A DNA stretch of 42,728 nucleotides from Cytophagales bacterium (lineage in GTDB: Bacteria; Bacteroidota; Bacteroidia; Cytophagales; Spirosomataceae). The position numbers and the translations under genes are program-made. Shown piece by piece: positions 1 to 8,047 of this stretch. Below the pieces are notes generated by a model. That model searched no databases, was not told where the DNA came from, and worked only from the letters and a program-made list of their open reading frames with translations. Positions within the stretch are counted from its first letter, which is position 1. Every line of letters begins with the position of its first letter. The stretch lies in NCBI GenBank assembly GCA_013298865.1, contig JAAFJL010000024.1, forward strand, positions 1-42,728, in the 5' to 3' direction.

Positions 1-1321
1 AATTCCTCTTCTCATAAGATTTTCCGTACTTTTTCTTCATTTCGGCAGCGTGGTTTCTTCTTACGTTTACTTTGCTATTTTTTTCTGATTTTTCATGAAA
101 AGCTGGACCTGCATCTTCTCTGCTTCCTCGTTTTACTTCTATGATTTTGATTGGTTCTCTCTGGATTTCTTCGGGGATAATCTGAGTAGAAATTTCTACA
201 TTTTCAGGAAAACCCAAAGCTGGGATTTCATAATTCATTAATTTTTCAATGGCTTCCAGATACTCCTTTTCTCTTTCTATTACAAAAGAAATTGCAATAC
301 CTTTTCTTTCAATTCGTCCCGTTCTACCGATTCTGTGAATGTAATTTTCTGGCACTGGTGGCATATCAAAATTAATCACGTGGGTTACCTCTGCAACGTC
401 TAATCCTCTGGCAATGATGTCAGTAGCAATTAATACTCGACAAACGCCTGTTTCAAAATCAGCAACTGCCGAGAAACGATGATTCTGAGTTTTATTAGAA
501 TGAATTACATTGACAGCGTCTCCGTAATATTGCACCAATTCTTCGTAAACAAGATTGGCTAAATGTTTTGTGGAAACAAAAACTAATACTTTGCTCATGT
601 CTGGGTTTTCTTCTAATAAAAATTCCAGAAAATTTACTTTCGTATAAAAGTTAGGTACTTCATAATAAGTCTGTGAAATATTATCGAGTGGTGTGCCAAC
701 TGGGGTAGCTTCAATCCTGACTAAATCATTAAAATATTCGCCTATCAATAATTCAACTTCTTGATTTAATGTTGCCGAAAACAATAGGTTTTGTCTTTTT
801 TCGGGAAGTCTGTCAAAAATATTTTTTAACTGAGCCCTAAAACCCAGATTTAACATTTCGTCGAATTCGTCAATGACCAATTTTTTGATGCTTTTGGGTT
901 TTAAAACACCCGTCGAAAGTAAGTCAACCAAACGACCTGGCGTACCCACCAAAAGGTCAACTCCGTCGATAACTTCTGCTGCTTGTGGTTTTAGATTTAC
1001 GCCACCATAAACTCCTACGACCCTCACACTCATATACTTAGTGAGTTTTTTTACTTCGTCAACCACTTGGCTCACCAATTCACGAGTGGGAACAATAATT
1101 AATATTTGTGGATTTTTTTCTTTTGTAAATTGAAATTGTCTGAGGCACGGCAACAGATAGGCATACGTTTTACCCGTACCTGTTTGGGCAATTCCGCAGA
1201 CATCTTTACCCGACATTACGGTAGAAAAAACTTTTTCTTGAATGGCAGTTGGAGAACTTAGTCCCAAATCTTCGAGGGCATTTAGGAGTTGTTTATTGAG
1301 ATTTAATTCGCTGAAAGTCAT
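1..1321 (-). CDS. DEAD-box RNA helicase, RhlE-like (C-terminus cut by window edge)
   Basis: ATP-dependent RNA helicase of superfamily 2, expected to remodel RNA in the cytoplasm. I translated it from ATG at 1321-1319 and the frame stays open to base 1, so 440 codons are visible and the C-terminus is missing. Motifs in order: a Q-motif-like LSSPTAIQEKV, motif I AQTGTGKT, Ia PTREL, TPGR, motif II DEFD (in VIDEFDEML), motif III SAT, then the second RecA domain with ATDIIARGLDV and HRIGRTGR. After the core there is a basic tail rich in K and R, typical of RhlE-type proteins. Motif II reads DEFD where DEAD is usual. CAAAGGTA at 1344-1351 is a TAnnTTTG -7 element on the minus strand, but I see no clear -33 partner. 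The family call is firm; the exact subgroup is inferred. Confidence 0.93.
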   Translation of the reverse strand, partial: MTFSELNLNKQLLNALEDLGLSSPTAIQEKVFSTVMSGKDVCGIAQTGTGKTYAYLLPCLRQFQFTKEKNPQILIIVPTRELVSQVVDEVKKLTKYMSVRVVGVYGGVNLKPQAAEVIDGVDLLVGTPGRLVDLLSTGVLKPKSIKKLVIDEFDEMLNLGFRAQLKNIFDRLPEKRQNLLFSATLNQEVELLIGEYFNDLVRIEATPVGTPLDNISQTYYEVPNFYTKVNFLEFLLEENPDMSKVLVFVSTKHLANLVYEELVQYYGDAVNVIHSNKTQNHRFSAVADFETGVCRVLIATDIIARGLDVAEVTHVINFDMPPVPENYIHRIGRTGRIERKGIAISFVIEREKEYLEAIEKLMNYEIPALGFPENVEISTQIIPEEIQREPIKIIEVKRGSREDAGPAFHEKSEKNSKVNVRRNHAAEMKKKYGKSYEKRN

Positions 1322-1383
1322 AACCTTGTGTGATAATTTTATACAAAGGTACAAGGAATGAGTTTGAAAATGTACTTAAACGA

Positions 1384-1415
1384 AAAAACGGCAAGGGATG
1401 AACCTTGCCGTTTTT
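1384..1415 (-). terminator. Rho-independent terminator after the 1439-2251 gene
   Basis: Perfect 13-bp inverted repeat (1384-1396 with 1403-1415, core CGGCAAGG) and a 6-nt loop, with T-runs on both strands. It lies 23 bp past the stop codon of the minus-strand gene ending at 1439. Confidence 0.85.
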
Positions 1416-1438
1416 GATTTTCTATAAACTTGGGAAAG

Positions 1439-2251
1439 TTAATTCATAAAGTCATCGTCTGATTTTTTTACCAAAATTCTAAATCTTTTCTCACCGTCTT
1501 CACTTCTTACCTTCACAATATATTCGCCTGGAGAAAGAAAATAATTTGGCAATAAAATTACTTCGTTTTTATTTTTCTGAACGGCATCACACGGTACGCC
1601 CATGCCTGTAACAGTATTCAATAAAACATTGGCTTCTTTTACGTTGTCAACTTTTATTCTCACCATCTCGCCTTCGTCTGATGTATGGAGTGTTACGCCA
1701 TACATTTCGCCGTTGGGTGCGGCAACTTCTGCGGCAATTGGCGTATATACGTGCATGACTTTTTCGAGGTCAATTTCAATAATTCTATAATAATTTACGG
1801 CTCCCCATGTTGGTGAATCATCTACATAAGCATGGGTTTTTATGTCTGAATTCTTTGAGATTTTCAATTCTCCGACATCAAAAAATGTTTCTAAATCTCT
1901 GCTTCGTTGCACAATAAAACGATGCGAATTATGACCCACTGGGGTATTCCAAGTTAGACTAACTTTCTGGTTATCAACACTTGATGATAAAGAAATGCTT
2001 TCGTTGGGAGTGGTTTGTACTCTACCTCTCAATGTGGACTTCGGAGAATTTGGACTGAGGATAAATTCTTTGTCTGGTCCAATTAATAAACCTACAATTA
2101 CCCTTTCTGGACCTTTACGTTTGGGTGTGTTTTTTTCGAGTCCGATGATATTCAAGACACTCTTTTTTTCAGAGGGTTGAATAAATGAAAAGCCTACCAA
2201 TGAGGTCGCTATTACGCCTATCCCGATGAGGCGATGGTTAAAAGATTTCAT
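1439..2251 (-). CDS. Secreted fibronectin-III-like protein (paralogue of 22890-23552)
   Basis: 270-residue exported protein of unknown function. Residues 1-25 are a signal peptide or anchor (MKSFNHRLIGIGVIATSLVG). The middle (about 90-165) looks like a fibronectin type III-type beta domain with HRFIVQRSRDLETFFDVGEL and VNYYRIIEID. The C-terminal 80 residues look like a second beta sandwich, with GMGVPCDAV and GEYIVKVRSEDGE, resembling the terminal domains of secreted Bacteroidota proteins. Another gene here, 22890-23552, shares the blocks RFIVQRSRD-ETFFD, YYRI-E, GxGVPC and LP-Y-L-G-Y-VK-RS, so the two are paralogues. The gene stands alone with its own terminator. Export is well supported; the function is unknown. 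Confidence 0.8.
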   Translation of the reverse strand: MKSFNHRLIGIGVIATSLVGFSFIQPSEKKSVLNIIGLEKNTPKRKGPERVIVGLLIGPDKEFILSPNSPKSTLRGRVQTTPNESISLSSSVDNQKVSLTWNTPVGHNSHRFIVQRSRDLETFFDVGELKISKNSDIKTHAYVDDSPTWGAVNYYRIIEIDLEKVMHVYTPIAAEVAAPNGEMYGVTLHTSDEGEMVRIKVDNVKEANVLLNTVTGMGVPCDAVQKNKNEVILLPNYFLSPGEYIVKVRSEDGEKRFRILVKKSDDDFMN

Positions 2252-2400
2252 ACGAAATTTGAGAAAGATAAGATTTACAATCAGAAAATAGCGGATAAAT
2301 CTGGGAGAATAGCGGGGGTTTTCCAGTGTGTTTTAGAGTACAAATTTCAAGCCAAAACGAGACGAGAGTAGCGTATTTTCTGAAAATATCTTCACAAAAA

Positions 2401-2433
2401 AAGGAAGTTGTTGCACAAAGCAACAACTTCCTT
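2401..2433 (-). terminator. Rho-independent terminator after the 2455-2988 gene
   Basis: Perfect 13-bp inverted repeat, AAGGAAGTTGTTG at 2401-2413 with CAACAACTTCCTT at 2421-2433. On the minus strand a T-run follows. It lies 21 bp beyond the stop of the lipoprotein gene. Confidence 0.85.
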
Positions 2434-2454
2434 TAAAATATCAATAATCAAAAT

Positions 2455-2988
2455 CTATTTTATCTTGTTGCCTTTCATGCGGCGTACTTTTACTTTTAAA
2501 TTATTCAAGACGCTTTTAGATAACATCAGACGGACTCTTGGTTTTTTGTAAATCACGAGGTACTTATTGTCTTCATAATCTAAACGTGAAAATACTGAGT
2601 TGTCTTTTGCATCTACTAATTGATAAAAAAACTCGCCCTTTTCGCCCGCAACAGGAGCAAACCTTAATGAAGATTCTTCTGTATTTTTTTCAAAAGAGAC
2701 CAATAAAGTATTGCCTACTTCTTTTTTCATGATGCCAGGCGTGAGTGTCTCTAACGAAATACGGTTGATGTAACGTCCGCTTCTGAAAATCACTTTTCCA
2801 GATTTAATGTTGGCATCAGACGATGGCACTTCTCTTTCTAAATACAGGGGATTGTCATTATAGAATTGAATTCGAGTCAGGTCGAGTTCATTTTCTTGGA
2901 GTTGGTGCATCAGCGTACCCGTCAGATAGGTATTTTTGCTACAACCAGTAAGCGTGAGGACGCTCAGAATAAGCAAGATTTTTTTCAT
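2455..2988 (-). CDS. Hypothetical lipoprotein
   Basis: 177-residue lipoprotein. The signal peptide ends in a lipobox, LTLTGC, with the lipidated cysteine at residue 16. The mature part is mixed beta-rich sequence without a motif I recognise. The last 30 residues are very basic (PRVRLMLSK and VKVRRMKGNK), which is unusual for a lipoprotein tail and could mean contact with a negatively charged partner. Monocistronic, with a terminator directly downstream. Membrane anchoring is inferred from the lipobox; the function is unknown. Confidence 0.75.
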   Translation of the reverse strand: MKKILLILSVLTLTGCSKNTYLTGTLMHQLQENELDLTRIQFYNDNPLYLEREVPSSDANIKSGKVIFRSGRYINRISLETLTPGIMKKEVGNTLLVSFEKNTEESSLRFAPVAGEKGEFFYQLVDAKDNSVFSRLDYEDNKYLVIYKKPRVRLMLSKSVLNNLKVKVRRMKGNKIK

Positions 2989-3013
2989 GTTTTTTTAAAG
3001 TAAGGGAAATGTC

Positions 3014-3048
3014 AATTAACAATTATCGTTTACCAATTATCAATTGAG
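3014..3048. repeat. Heptamer-type repeat (AATTATC-like units)
   Basis: Five consecutive 7-bp units: AATTAAC, AATTATC, GTTTACC, AATTATC, AATTGAG. They lie between the lipoprotein gene and the ndk terminator. Units of the same type form a longer array at 4850-4947. Confidence 0.6.
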
Positions 3049-3198
3049 ATATAAAATACTGTCTTTTACTTAGCCAATTGTCTGTGAATCAGAGCGTAAA
3101 GCATAAAATACAATTGTAAATTAATGAAAATGCTCTCATACTCCAAAATTTCACTTACATTAATTGTGCCGAAATGAAATTGATGGTCTATAAAAGCA

Positions 3199-3231
3199 AA
3201 GGACGGCTTCCTTGTGATGGAAGTCGTCCTT
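3199..3231 (-). terminator. Terminator after ndk
   Basis: Thirteen-bp stem (3199-3211 with 3219-3231, core GGACGGCTTCC) with one G-T pair and a 7-nt loop, 22 bp past the ndk stop on the minus strand. The T-tract after it is short and interrupted. Confidence 0.65.
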
Positions 3232-3252
3232 GTAATTTTTTCAGATTTAATC

Positions 3253-3672
3253 TTAAAACTGCTCTGTGCCAGCAAAGAAAAATGAGCCTTCGATACCTGC
3301 ATTTTCGTCTGAATCTGAGCCATGAATAGCATTTGCTCCGATTGACTTTGCGTATAGTTTACGAATTGTTCCTTCTTCTGCATTAGCAGGATTAGTAGCC
3401 CCAATCAATTTACGGAAATCTTCAACGGCGTTATCTTTTTCTAAAATCATAGGGACAATTGCTCCTGATGACATATAGGCACATAATTCTCCGTAAAAAG
3501 GTCTTTCTGCATGTACTTCATAAAACTTGCCTGCGGTTTCAGCAGAAAGTTTTACTTTTTTCATAGCCACGATTCTGAACCCTGCTTCTTCAATCATTTT
3601 TATGATTGCCCCAGTATTTCCGTCAGCTACTGCATCGGGCTTAATCATCGTGAATGTTCTGTTAGTTGACAT
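3253..3672 (-). CDS. ndk: Nucleoside diphosphate kinase
   Basis: Transfers the gamma-phosphate from a nucleoside triphosphate to nucleoside diphosphates through a phospho-histidine, balancing cytoplasmic NTP pools. 139 residues, the normal size. It starts [11 protein letters not shown] and contains [21 protein letters not shown] in full family register. The active-site histidine is in [12 protein letters not shown] at about residue 116. The gene is transcribed away from the DHH phosphoesterase gene across a 174-bp gap. A TAnnTTTG -7 element on the minus strand lies at 3703-3710, about 30 bp upstream of the start, without a clear -33 element. The identification is certain. Confidence 0.97.
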   Translation of the reverse strand: MSTNRTFTMIKPDAVADGNTGAIIKMIEEAGFRIVAMKKVKLSAETAGKFYEVHAERPFYGELCAYMSSGAIVPMILEKDNAVEDFRKLIGATNPANAEEGTIRKLYAKSIGANAIHGSDSDENAGIEGSFFFAGTEQF

Positions 3673-3846
3673 ATAAAGTATAATTTGATTTTTATTGATT
3701 CACAAAGTTACGGACGATAGATTCAATTTTTAAGGAATTATTAGTTTTTTGTAAAATTGCTGTTAGCTTTTGGCAATTCCTTTTTCAGAATAGAAACCTT
3801 AAATTTTGTTAAATCTGGTAGTAATTCTCTTCAAAAAAGCCAATAA

Positions 3847-4848
3847 CTGACAATTTCTTCACCAAAGAAAATTGTTATTACCACTCACTTCAAACCAGAT
3901 GCTGATGCCCTTGGTTCTTCTTTAGGTTTGGCAGGGTATCTCAAAAAGAAAGGACATCAAGTTACGGTGATTACACCTTCTGATTATCCTCAGTTTTTGA
4001 ATTGGATGAATGGTAATGGTGAAGTGCTTACTTATGAAGGACAACGCCGCCAGAAAAAAGCAAATCTGCTCATAGAAGACGCTGACGTTATTTTTTGCTT
4101 GGATTTTTCTGCTCTTGGGCGAATCCAAGATATGGAAAACCCTGTCAGAGAAGCAAAAGCTGTGAAGGTCATGATTGACCATCATTTGAATCCAGAAGAT
4201 TTTGCTCAATTTTTTTATCATGACAGCAACGCCGCTTCTACTTGTGAGCTAATTTTTAAATTGATATGTTTGCTCGGAGATAAAAGTATGATTGATATAC
4301 CCATGGGTGAATGCCTCTATGCAGGTATCATGACAGACACGGGGTCGTTCAGACATCCGTCCACAACGCCAGAGGTACACAGAGTTGCTGCTGAAATTAT
4401 GGAATTGGGCGTAAATACAAATCTGGTTCACCGTAGAATTTATGATAGTTCTTCTACCAACAGATTAAAGTTTTTGGGTTATGTTTTATCTGAAAAATTG
4501 GTCGTTTTACCAGAATACAGAACGGCATATTTTGTAGTGACAGAAGAAGAATTAAAGAAATTTCACTCACAAACTGGTGATACTGAGGGCGTTGTAAATT
4601 ATGCTTTGCAGATTCAAGGAATAGTAATGGCAGTAATAATCGTTGACCGACCAGAAGCCGTAAAGATGTCCTTCCGTTCAGTAGAAGAATTTGCCGTTAA
4701 TACCATTGCTTCAAAATATTTTAATGGAGGCGGACATAAAAATGCCGCAGGAGGCAAAACCACAGGAATCGGTTTGGAAGCAACACTAAAAAGATTTTTG
4801 GATATTTTGCCAGAATACAAAGAAGCCCTTTTGGCAGTAACAACTTGA
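3847..4848 (+). CDS. DHH/DHHA1 phosphoesterase (NrnA/RecJ-like), non-ATG start
   Basis: Predicted Mn-dependent phosphoesterase of the DHH family. NrnA members degrade nano-RNA and convert pAp to AMP in the cytoplasm. Motifs: HFKPDADALGSS (motif I), CLDFSALGR (motif II aspartate), MIDHHLNP (DHH), AGIMTDTGSFRH (motif IV), and the DHHA1 glycine motif GGGHKNAAGG near the C-terminus. The start is odd. Motif I is encoded at about 3886-3921, but after the in-frame TAA at 3844-3846 there is no ATG, GTG or TTG before it. The first possible starts are CTG at 3847 or ATT at 3853. The first conventional start, TTG at 3928, would delete motif I. Either a rare start codon is used or a sequence error hides the N-terminus. 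The function is well supported; the start is uncertain. Confidence 0.85.
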   Translation: MTISSPKKIVITTHFKPDADALGSSLGLAGYLKKKGHQVTVITPSDYPQFLNWMNGNGEVLTYEGQRRQKKANLLIEDADVIFCLDFSALGRIQDMENPVREAKAVKVMIDHHLNPEDFAQFFYHDSNAASTCELIFKLICLLGDKSMIDIPMGECLYAGIMTDTGSFRHPSTTPEVHRVAAEIMELGVNTNLVHRRIYDSSSTNRLKFLGYVLSEKLVVLPEYRTAYFVVTEEELKKFHSQTGDTEGVVNYALQIQGIVMAVIIVDRPEAVKMSFRSVEEFAVNTIASKYFNGGGHKNAAGGKTTGIGLEATLKRFLDILPEYKEALLAVTT

Positions 4849-4849
4849 C

Positions 4850-4947
4850 AATTATCAATCAACAATAATCAATTATCAGTCAGCAGTAATCAATTATCAA
4901 TCAGCAATAATCAATTAACAATAATCAATTATCAGTCATCAGTAAAT
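4850..4947. repeat. Heptamer repeat array, about 14 units
   Basis: Tandem 7-bp units of the form A(A/G)T(T/C/A)A(T/A/G)C. They group into 21-bp triplets at 4850-4870, 4871-4891 and 4892-4912, then a two-unit copy at 4913-4926, then another triplet at 4927-4947. Triplets 1 to 3 each begin AATTATC. It starts two bases past the DHH gene stop and separates it from the FKBP genes. The missing unit at 4913-4926 suggests that whole heptamers are gained or lost. Confidence 0.8.
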
Positions 4948-5022
4948 GTTTAGCAGTTATTTTTTAGAATAAAATTTGATGATTGTTAATTGAAGTAACA
5001 ACTAATAAAATAAACAAAAACA

Positions 5023-5913
5023 ATGTTAAAGAAACTAAGTGCAATATTATTGGCTGCCACAGTGGTAGTAGGATGCAACAATCGTGTTGAAGTGAGAAAT
5101 GGTGTAAAACTACAAATCCACAGTCATGATGGTAGTGCAAAAAAATTGAAAGAAGGTGACGTGGTTACTTTTCAAGTTATCATTAAAACCACTAAAGATT
5201 CAGTTCTGCAGGATTCTCAGAAATCAGGTCAGCCAGCCCGTATGATGGTTCAAGCTGCTGGTAAAGGAGCTTTCAAAGGAAGTTTTGAAGATGGAATCGG
5301 TCAATTATCTGTTGGTGACAGTGCAACCATTTTTGTACCAATTGACTCTTTGACAAAAGGTGGTGTAATTCCCCCATTCTTGAAGAAAGGAACAGATTTG
5401 AAATATGTGGTAAAAATTATCAAATCTCAAACTCGTGCAGAAGCTGAGAAGGATGCTAAAGTAGAGCAAGAAAAATCATTAGCAGAAGCAAAAAGCCGTG
5501 CGGCTTTAGTACCAAAAATGATTGAAGATTATATTGCAAAAAGTGGAAAGGCTTTCCAAACTACTGCTTCTGGTCTGAAATATAACATGGCTTCGGCTGG
5601 TTCGGGGGCATCGCCTGCATCTGGCGATGTTGCTAAGTGTATGTATGTAGGGAAATTTTTAGACGGAAAGGTTTTCGATCAGAGTAAAGCTCCAATTGAT
5701 ATGCCTATCGGACAAATGATTCCAGGTTTTAACGAAGGATTGATGTTGATGAAAAAAGGCGGAAAAGCAACTTTCGTGATTCCTCCAGCAATTGGTTATG
5801 GTGAGGCTTCACAAGGACCAATTCCAGGAAATTCTCCTTTAGTTTTTGAAGTTGAATTAATTGATTTCACCAAAGGTCAAGCTGGTCCACCACAAGGACT
5901 TCCTCAGCAATAA
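5023..5913 (+). CDS. FKBP-type peptidyl-prolyl isomerase lipoprotein 1
   Basis: Exported peptidyl-prolyl cis-trans isomerase, 296 residues, anchored by a lipobox (VVVGC). Two FKBP-like units are visible. The first (about 40-145) is degenerate but keeps the fold signature GDVVTFQVIIKTT and VGDSATIFVPIDSL. The second (about 180-285) looks active, with YVGKFLDGKVFDQS, IPGFNEGLMLMKKGGKAT, AIGYGEA and LVFEVELIDF, so the pocket Y, FD, Y and F are kept and the pocket tryptophan is replaced by F. A helical, charged linker (KDAKVEQEKSLAEAKSRAA) joins them. It ends in a proline/glutamine-rich tail. First of three adjacent FKBP genes. The gliding protein GldI is also an FKBP lipoprotein, but I cannot assign that role here. 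Confidence 0.9.
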   Translation: MLKKLSAILLAATVVVGCNNRVEVRNGVKLQIHSHDGSAKKLKEGDVVTFQVIIKTTKDSVLQDSQKSGQPARMMVQAAGKGAFKGSFEDGIGQLSVGDSATIFVPIDSLTKGGVIPPFLKKGTDLKYVVKIIKSQTRAEAEKDAKVEQEKSLAEAKSRAALVPKMIEDYIAKSGKAFQTTASGLKYNMASAGSGASPASGDVAKCMYVGKFLDGKVFDQSKAPIDMPIGQMIPGFNEGLMLMKKGGKATFVIPPAIGYGEASQGPIPGNSPLVFEVELIDFTKGQAGPPQGLPQQ

Positions 5914-5941
5914 TCAAGGAATAAAAACGTTGATTTTATAC

Positions 5942-5967
5942 AGCCGTCAGCTTCCGAGTTGACGGCT
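5942..5967 (+). terminator. Terminator after FKBP gene 1
   Basis: Eight-bp stem AGCCGTCA (5942-5949) with TGACGGCT (5960-5967), followed by CTTTTG. It separates the first FKBP gene from the second and third. Confidence 0.7.
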
Positions 5968-5987
5968 CTTTTGGGTACAGAGTAAAG

Positions 5988-6022
5988 AAGTTGATAAGTT
6001 TTAAGTTGATAAATGTCTAAGT
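5988..6022. repeat. Short heptamer repeat (TAAGTTG-like)
   Basis: Five 7-bp steps: AAGTTGA, TAAGTTT, TAAGTTG, ATAAATG, TCTAAGT. They lie in the 248-bp gap between FKBP genes 1 and 2. Weaker than the array at 4850-4947 but with the same 7-bp period. Confidence 0.45.
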
Positions 6023-6161
6023 TATTTATTCGCAAATATTTGACCGTGAGAGATTTACGGATAATTCCTACTCAGTAATTCAATAGAAATTCACATCTAT
6101 ACACATTTGAGAATCCGTTTTATTTTCAAATTTTCAAATTCCCTAATTTTCAAATTTCATT

Positions 6162-7022
6162 ATGACTAATTTATTAAAAATCTTCTTTTGTGTTAGTATT
6201 GTGTCGGTAGGATTGGTGTCTTGTTTGTCTAATGTAGAACTTGAAGACGACAAACGTAAAGCTGAAAATGAGCAAATCATTAAGCAATATTTGAGTGCCA
6301 ATAATCTGACAGGAACTCGTATAAATTCAGGAAAATATTACGCTGTTACTTCCACAAATGCTTCGGGCAGAACGGTTAGTGTAAGTGATTCGATTTTTGT
6401 TACTTTCAAAATCACGAGTTTGGATGGTAAAATTGTTTTGAATGCTGCCAATGCTACAACGCCCTATATTTATCGTTATGGGTACCTGTCGCCAGTTTTT
6501 AGTGAAGTTTTAAACTTGATTAAAGAAGGAGAAAAAGCAGTAGTTTTGGTACCAGGCACACAGCAAGGTTTTGATAATTTGCCTGCCTACACACCTTATA
6601 AGTGTGAAATTACGTCTTATAAATTACGTACCGAAGACGACCGTATTGAAGAATACCTGAAAGCGAATAAATTGAAAGTTACTGAGAAAACCGCCGACGG
6701 TTTACGCTATATCCGCTTACAAGAGGGTACAGGAGACGCTATTCCGAATGGAAAAGTAGTAAGAGTGAAATACACAGGAAGATTCTTGACAAACGTAGCT
6801 TTTGATGGCAACTTTAATAAAACGGATTCATTGAGTGTAACAATTGGTGCGGTAGATCAATTAGTTGCTGGTTTTCAAAGAGGAGTTGAAAAAATGAAAT
6901 TAGGAGAAAGAGCCATGTTCGTTTTTCCTTCTGCTTTGGGATATACATCAAAAGGGTCTGGTTCAATTGCTCCATTTACGCCCATCAGTTTTGAAATAAA
7001 AATGCTTAAAGTAAAACAATAA
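6162..7022 (+). CDS. FKBP-type peptidyl-prolyl isomerase lipoprotein 2
   Basis: 286-residue lipoprotein (lipobox GLVSC) with two FKBP-like halves. Each half is preceded by a short helix of the form EQIIKQYLSANNL or DRIEEYLKANKLK. The N-terminal half has lost pocket residues. The C-terminal half (about 185-286) keeps VKYTGRFLTNVAFDG, LVAGFQRGVEKMKLGERA, ALGY and ISFEIKMLKV, so it is probably the folding-competent domain. It acts in the cell envelope as an isomerase or chaperone for exported proteins (inference). The next FKBP gene starts 4 bp after its stop, so the two are almost certainly co-transcribed. Confidence 0.88.
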   Translation: MTNLLKIFFCVSIVSVGLVSCLSNVELEDDKRKAENEQIIKQYLSANNLTGTRINSGKYYAVTSTNASGRTVSVSDSIFVTFKITSLDGKIVLNAANATTPYIYRYGYLSPVFSEVLNLIKEGEKAVVLVPGTQQGFDNLPAYTPYKCEITSYKLRTEDDRIEEYLKANKLKVTEKTADGLRYIRLQEGTGDAIPNGKVVRVKYTGRFLTNVAFDGNFNKTDSLSVTIGAVDQLVAGFQRGVEKMKLGERAMFVFPSALGYTSKGSGSIAPFTPISFEIKMLKVKQ

Positions 7023-7026
7023 AATC

Positions 7027-7920
7027 ATGCTAACCATCACTAAAAAAATATTAGTCATTTTTTCGTTAGGAGTATTAATGTCTTCCTGCAAACTCAATAC
7101 CGAGACAGATGCTAATACAAAAGATAAAGAAAATGACACTGAAATTCAGAAGTACATCACAGACAACAAACTGAGCTATAAAAGTACTGTTGATGGAATG
7201 TACTATAATATACTTGGACAGGGGACACGTTCGCCCGTTGCGAAGGATTTAGTTACTTTGCATTATACCAGGTCTATTTTGAACGGTGCAAAAATTGATA
7301 GTTCAAGTATTATTCTCAATCGCCCTGGTAGATATGTATTTGGATTAACTTATGATATGTTTAATTATTCCATAAATTATATGAAAGAAGGAGAATCTGG
7401 CACATTTATACTTCCTTCAAGATTAGCGTTTGGAGGTAACTCTGTTCTAAATGTTCCTTATGCAGTTATTAAAATTGACATTAAATTATTGAAAGTTAGA
7501 AACGAAGAAGAGCAAATAGAGGATTTTATTGCAGATAAAAAATATGATGTTTCAAAAATAGAGAAAACATCTTCTGGACTGAGATTTATCAAAACAAAAT
7601 CTAATCCAACTGGTGATGCTCCAAAATCAACCCAAACTGTTAAAGTAGCCTATACGGGACGTTTATTGTATGATTATTATACAGTTAATACTGATGGAAG
7701 CAAAATTTGGGATTCAAAGTTTGATGCTGGAGATATTGAAGTGCCTTTAGGTACAAAAACCGTAATTGCAGGTTTTGAAGAAGGAATTAACAAACTAAAA
7801 GTAGGAGAAAAAGCGATTCTTATTTTCCCATCTTTTGTAGGGTATGGTGCTAATGGTATTGGTAAAATCCCTCCTTATGCTCCTTTATACTATGAAATTG
7901 AACTGGTTGGATTTAAGTAA
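7027..7920 (+). CDS. FKBP-type peptidyl-prolyl isomerase lipoprotein 3
   Basis: 297-residue lipoprotein (lipobox LMSSC), third in the cluster and 4 bp behind gene 2. It has the same two-half design: helix EIQKYITDNKLSYK plus FKBP-like unit 1 (VTLHYTRSILNG, then MKEGESGTFILPSRLAFGG), then helix EQIEDFIADKKYD plus unit 2 (VKVAYTGRLLYDYY, IAGFEEGINKLKVGEKA, FVGYGANG and YYEIELVGFK). In unit 2 an insertion lengthens the first hairpin, and the usual FD is WDSKFD. It ends at a strong terminator. The three genes probably arose by tandem duplication and their substrates are unknown. Confidence 0.88.
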   Translation: MLTITKKILVIFSLGVLMSSCKLNTETDANTKDKENDTEIQKYITDNKLSYKSTVDGMYYNILGQGTRSPVAKDLVTLHYTRSILNGAKIDSSSIILNRPGRYVFGLTYDMFNYSINYMKEGESGTFILPSRLAFGGNSVLNVPYAVIKIDIKLLKVRNEEEQIEDFIADKKYDVSKIEKTSSGLRFIKTKSNPTGDAPKSTQTVKVAYTGRLLYDYYTVNTDGSKIWDSKFDAGDIEVPLGTKTVIAGFEEGINKLKVGEKAILIFPSFVGYGANGIGKIPPYAPLYYEIELVGFK

Positions 7921-7936
7921 ATTTTCTTACAAAAGA

Positions 7937-7986
7937 CAAACAAAAAAACGTGGCAGAGTTGATACTTTGCCACGTTTTTTTGTTTG
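7937..7986 (+). terminator. Strong terminator after the FKBP cluster
   Basis: A 19-bp perfect inverted repeat (7937-7955 with 7968-7986, core ACGTGGCA) and a 12-nt loop, with seven T residues inside the 3' arm. It closes the FKBP operon before the accessory island. Confidence 0.9.
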
Positions 7987-8047
7987 TTGGTAGAAGTTAT
8001 GATAATTTTAGTGTTTGGAATACTTTACGAAAATAATTTAAGCAACC

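Noticed and set aside
4850..4947. CRISPR array
   Set aside because: Units are only 7 bp and contiguous, with no unique spacers and no cas genes nearby.
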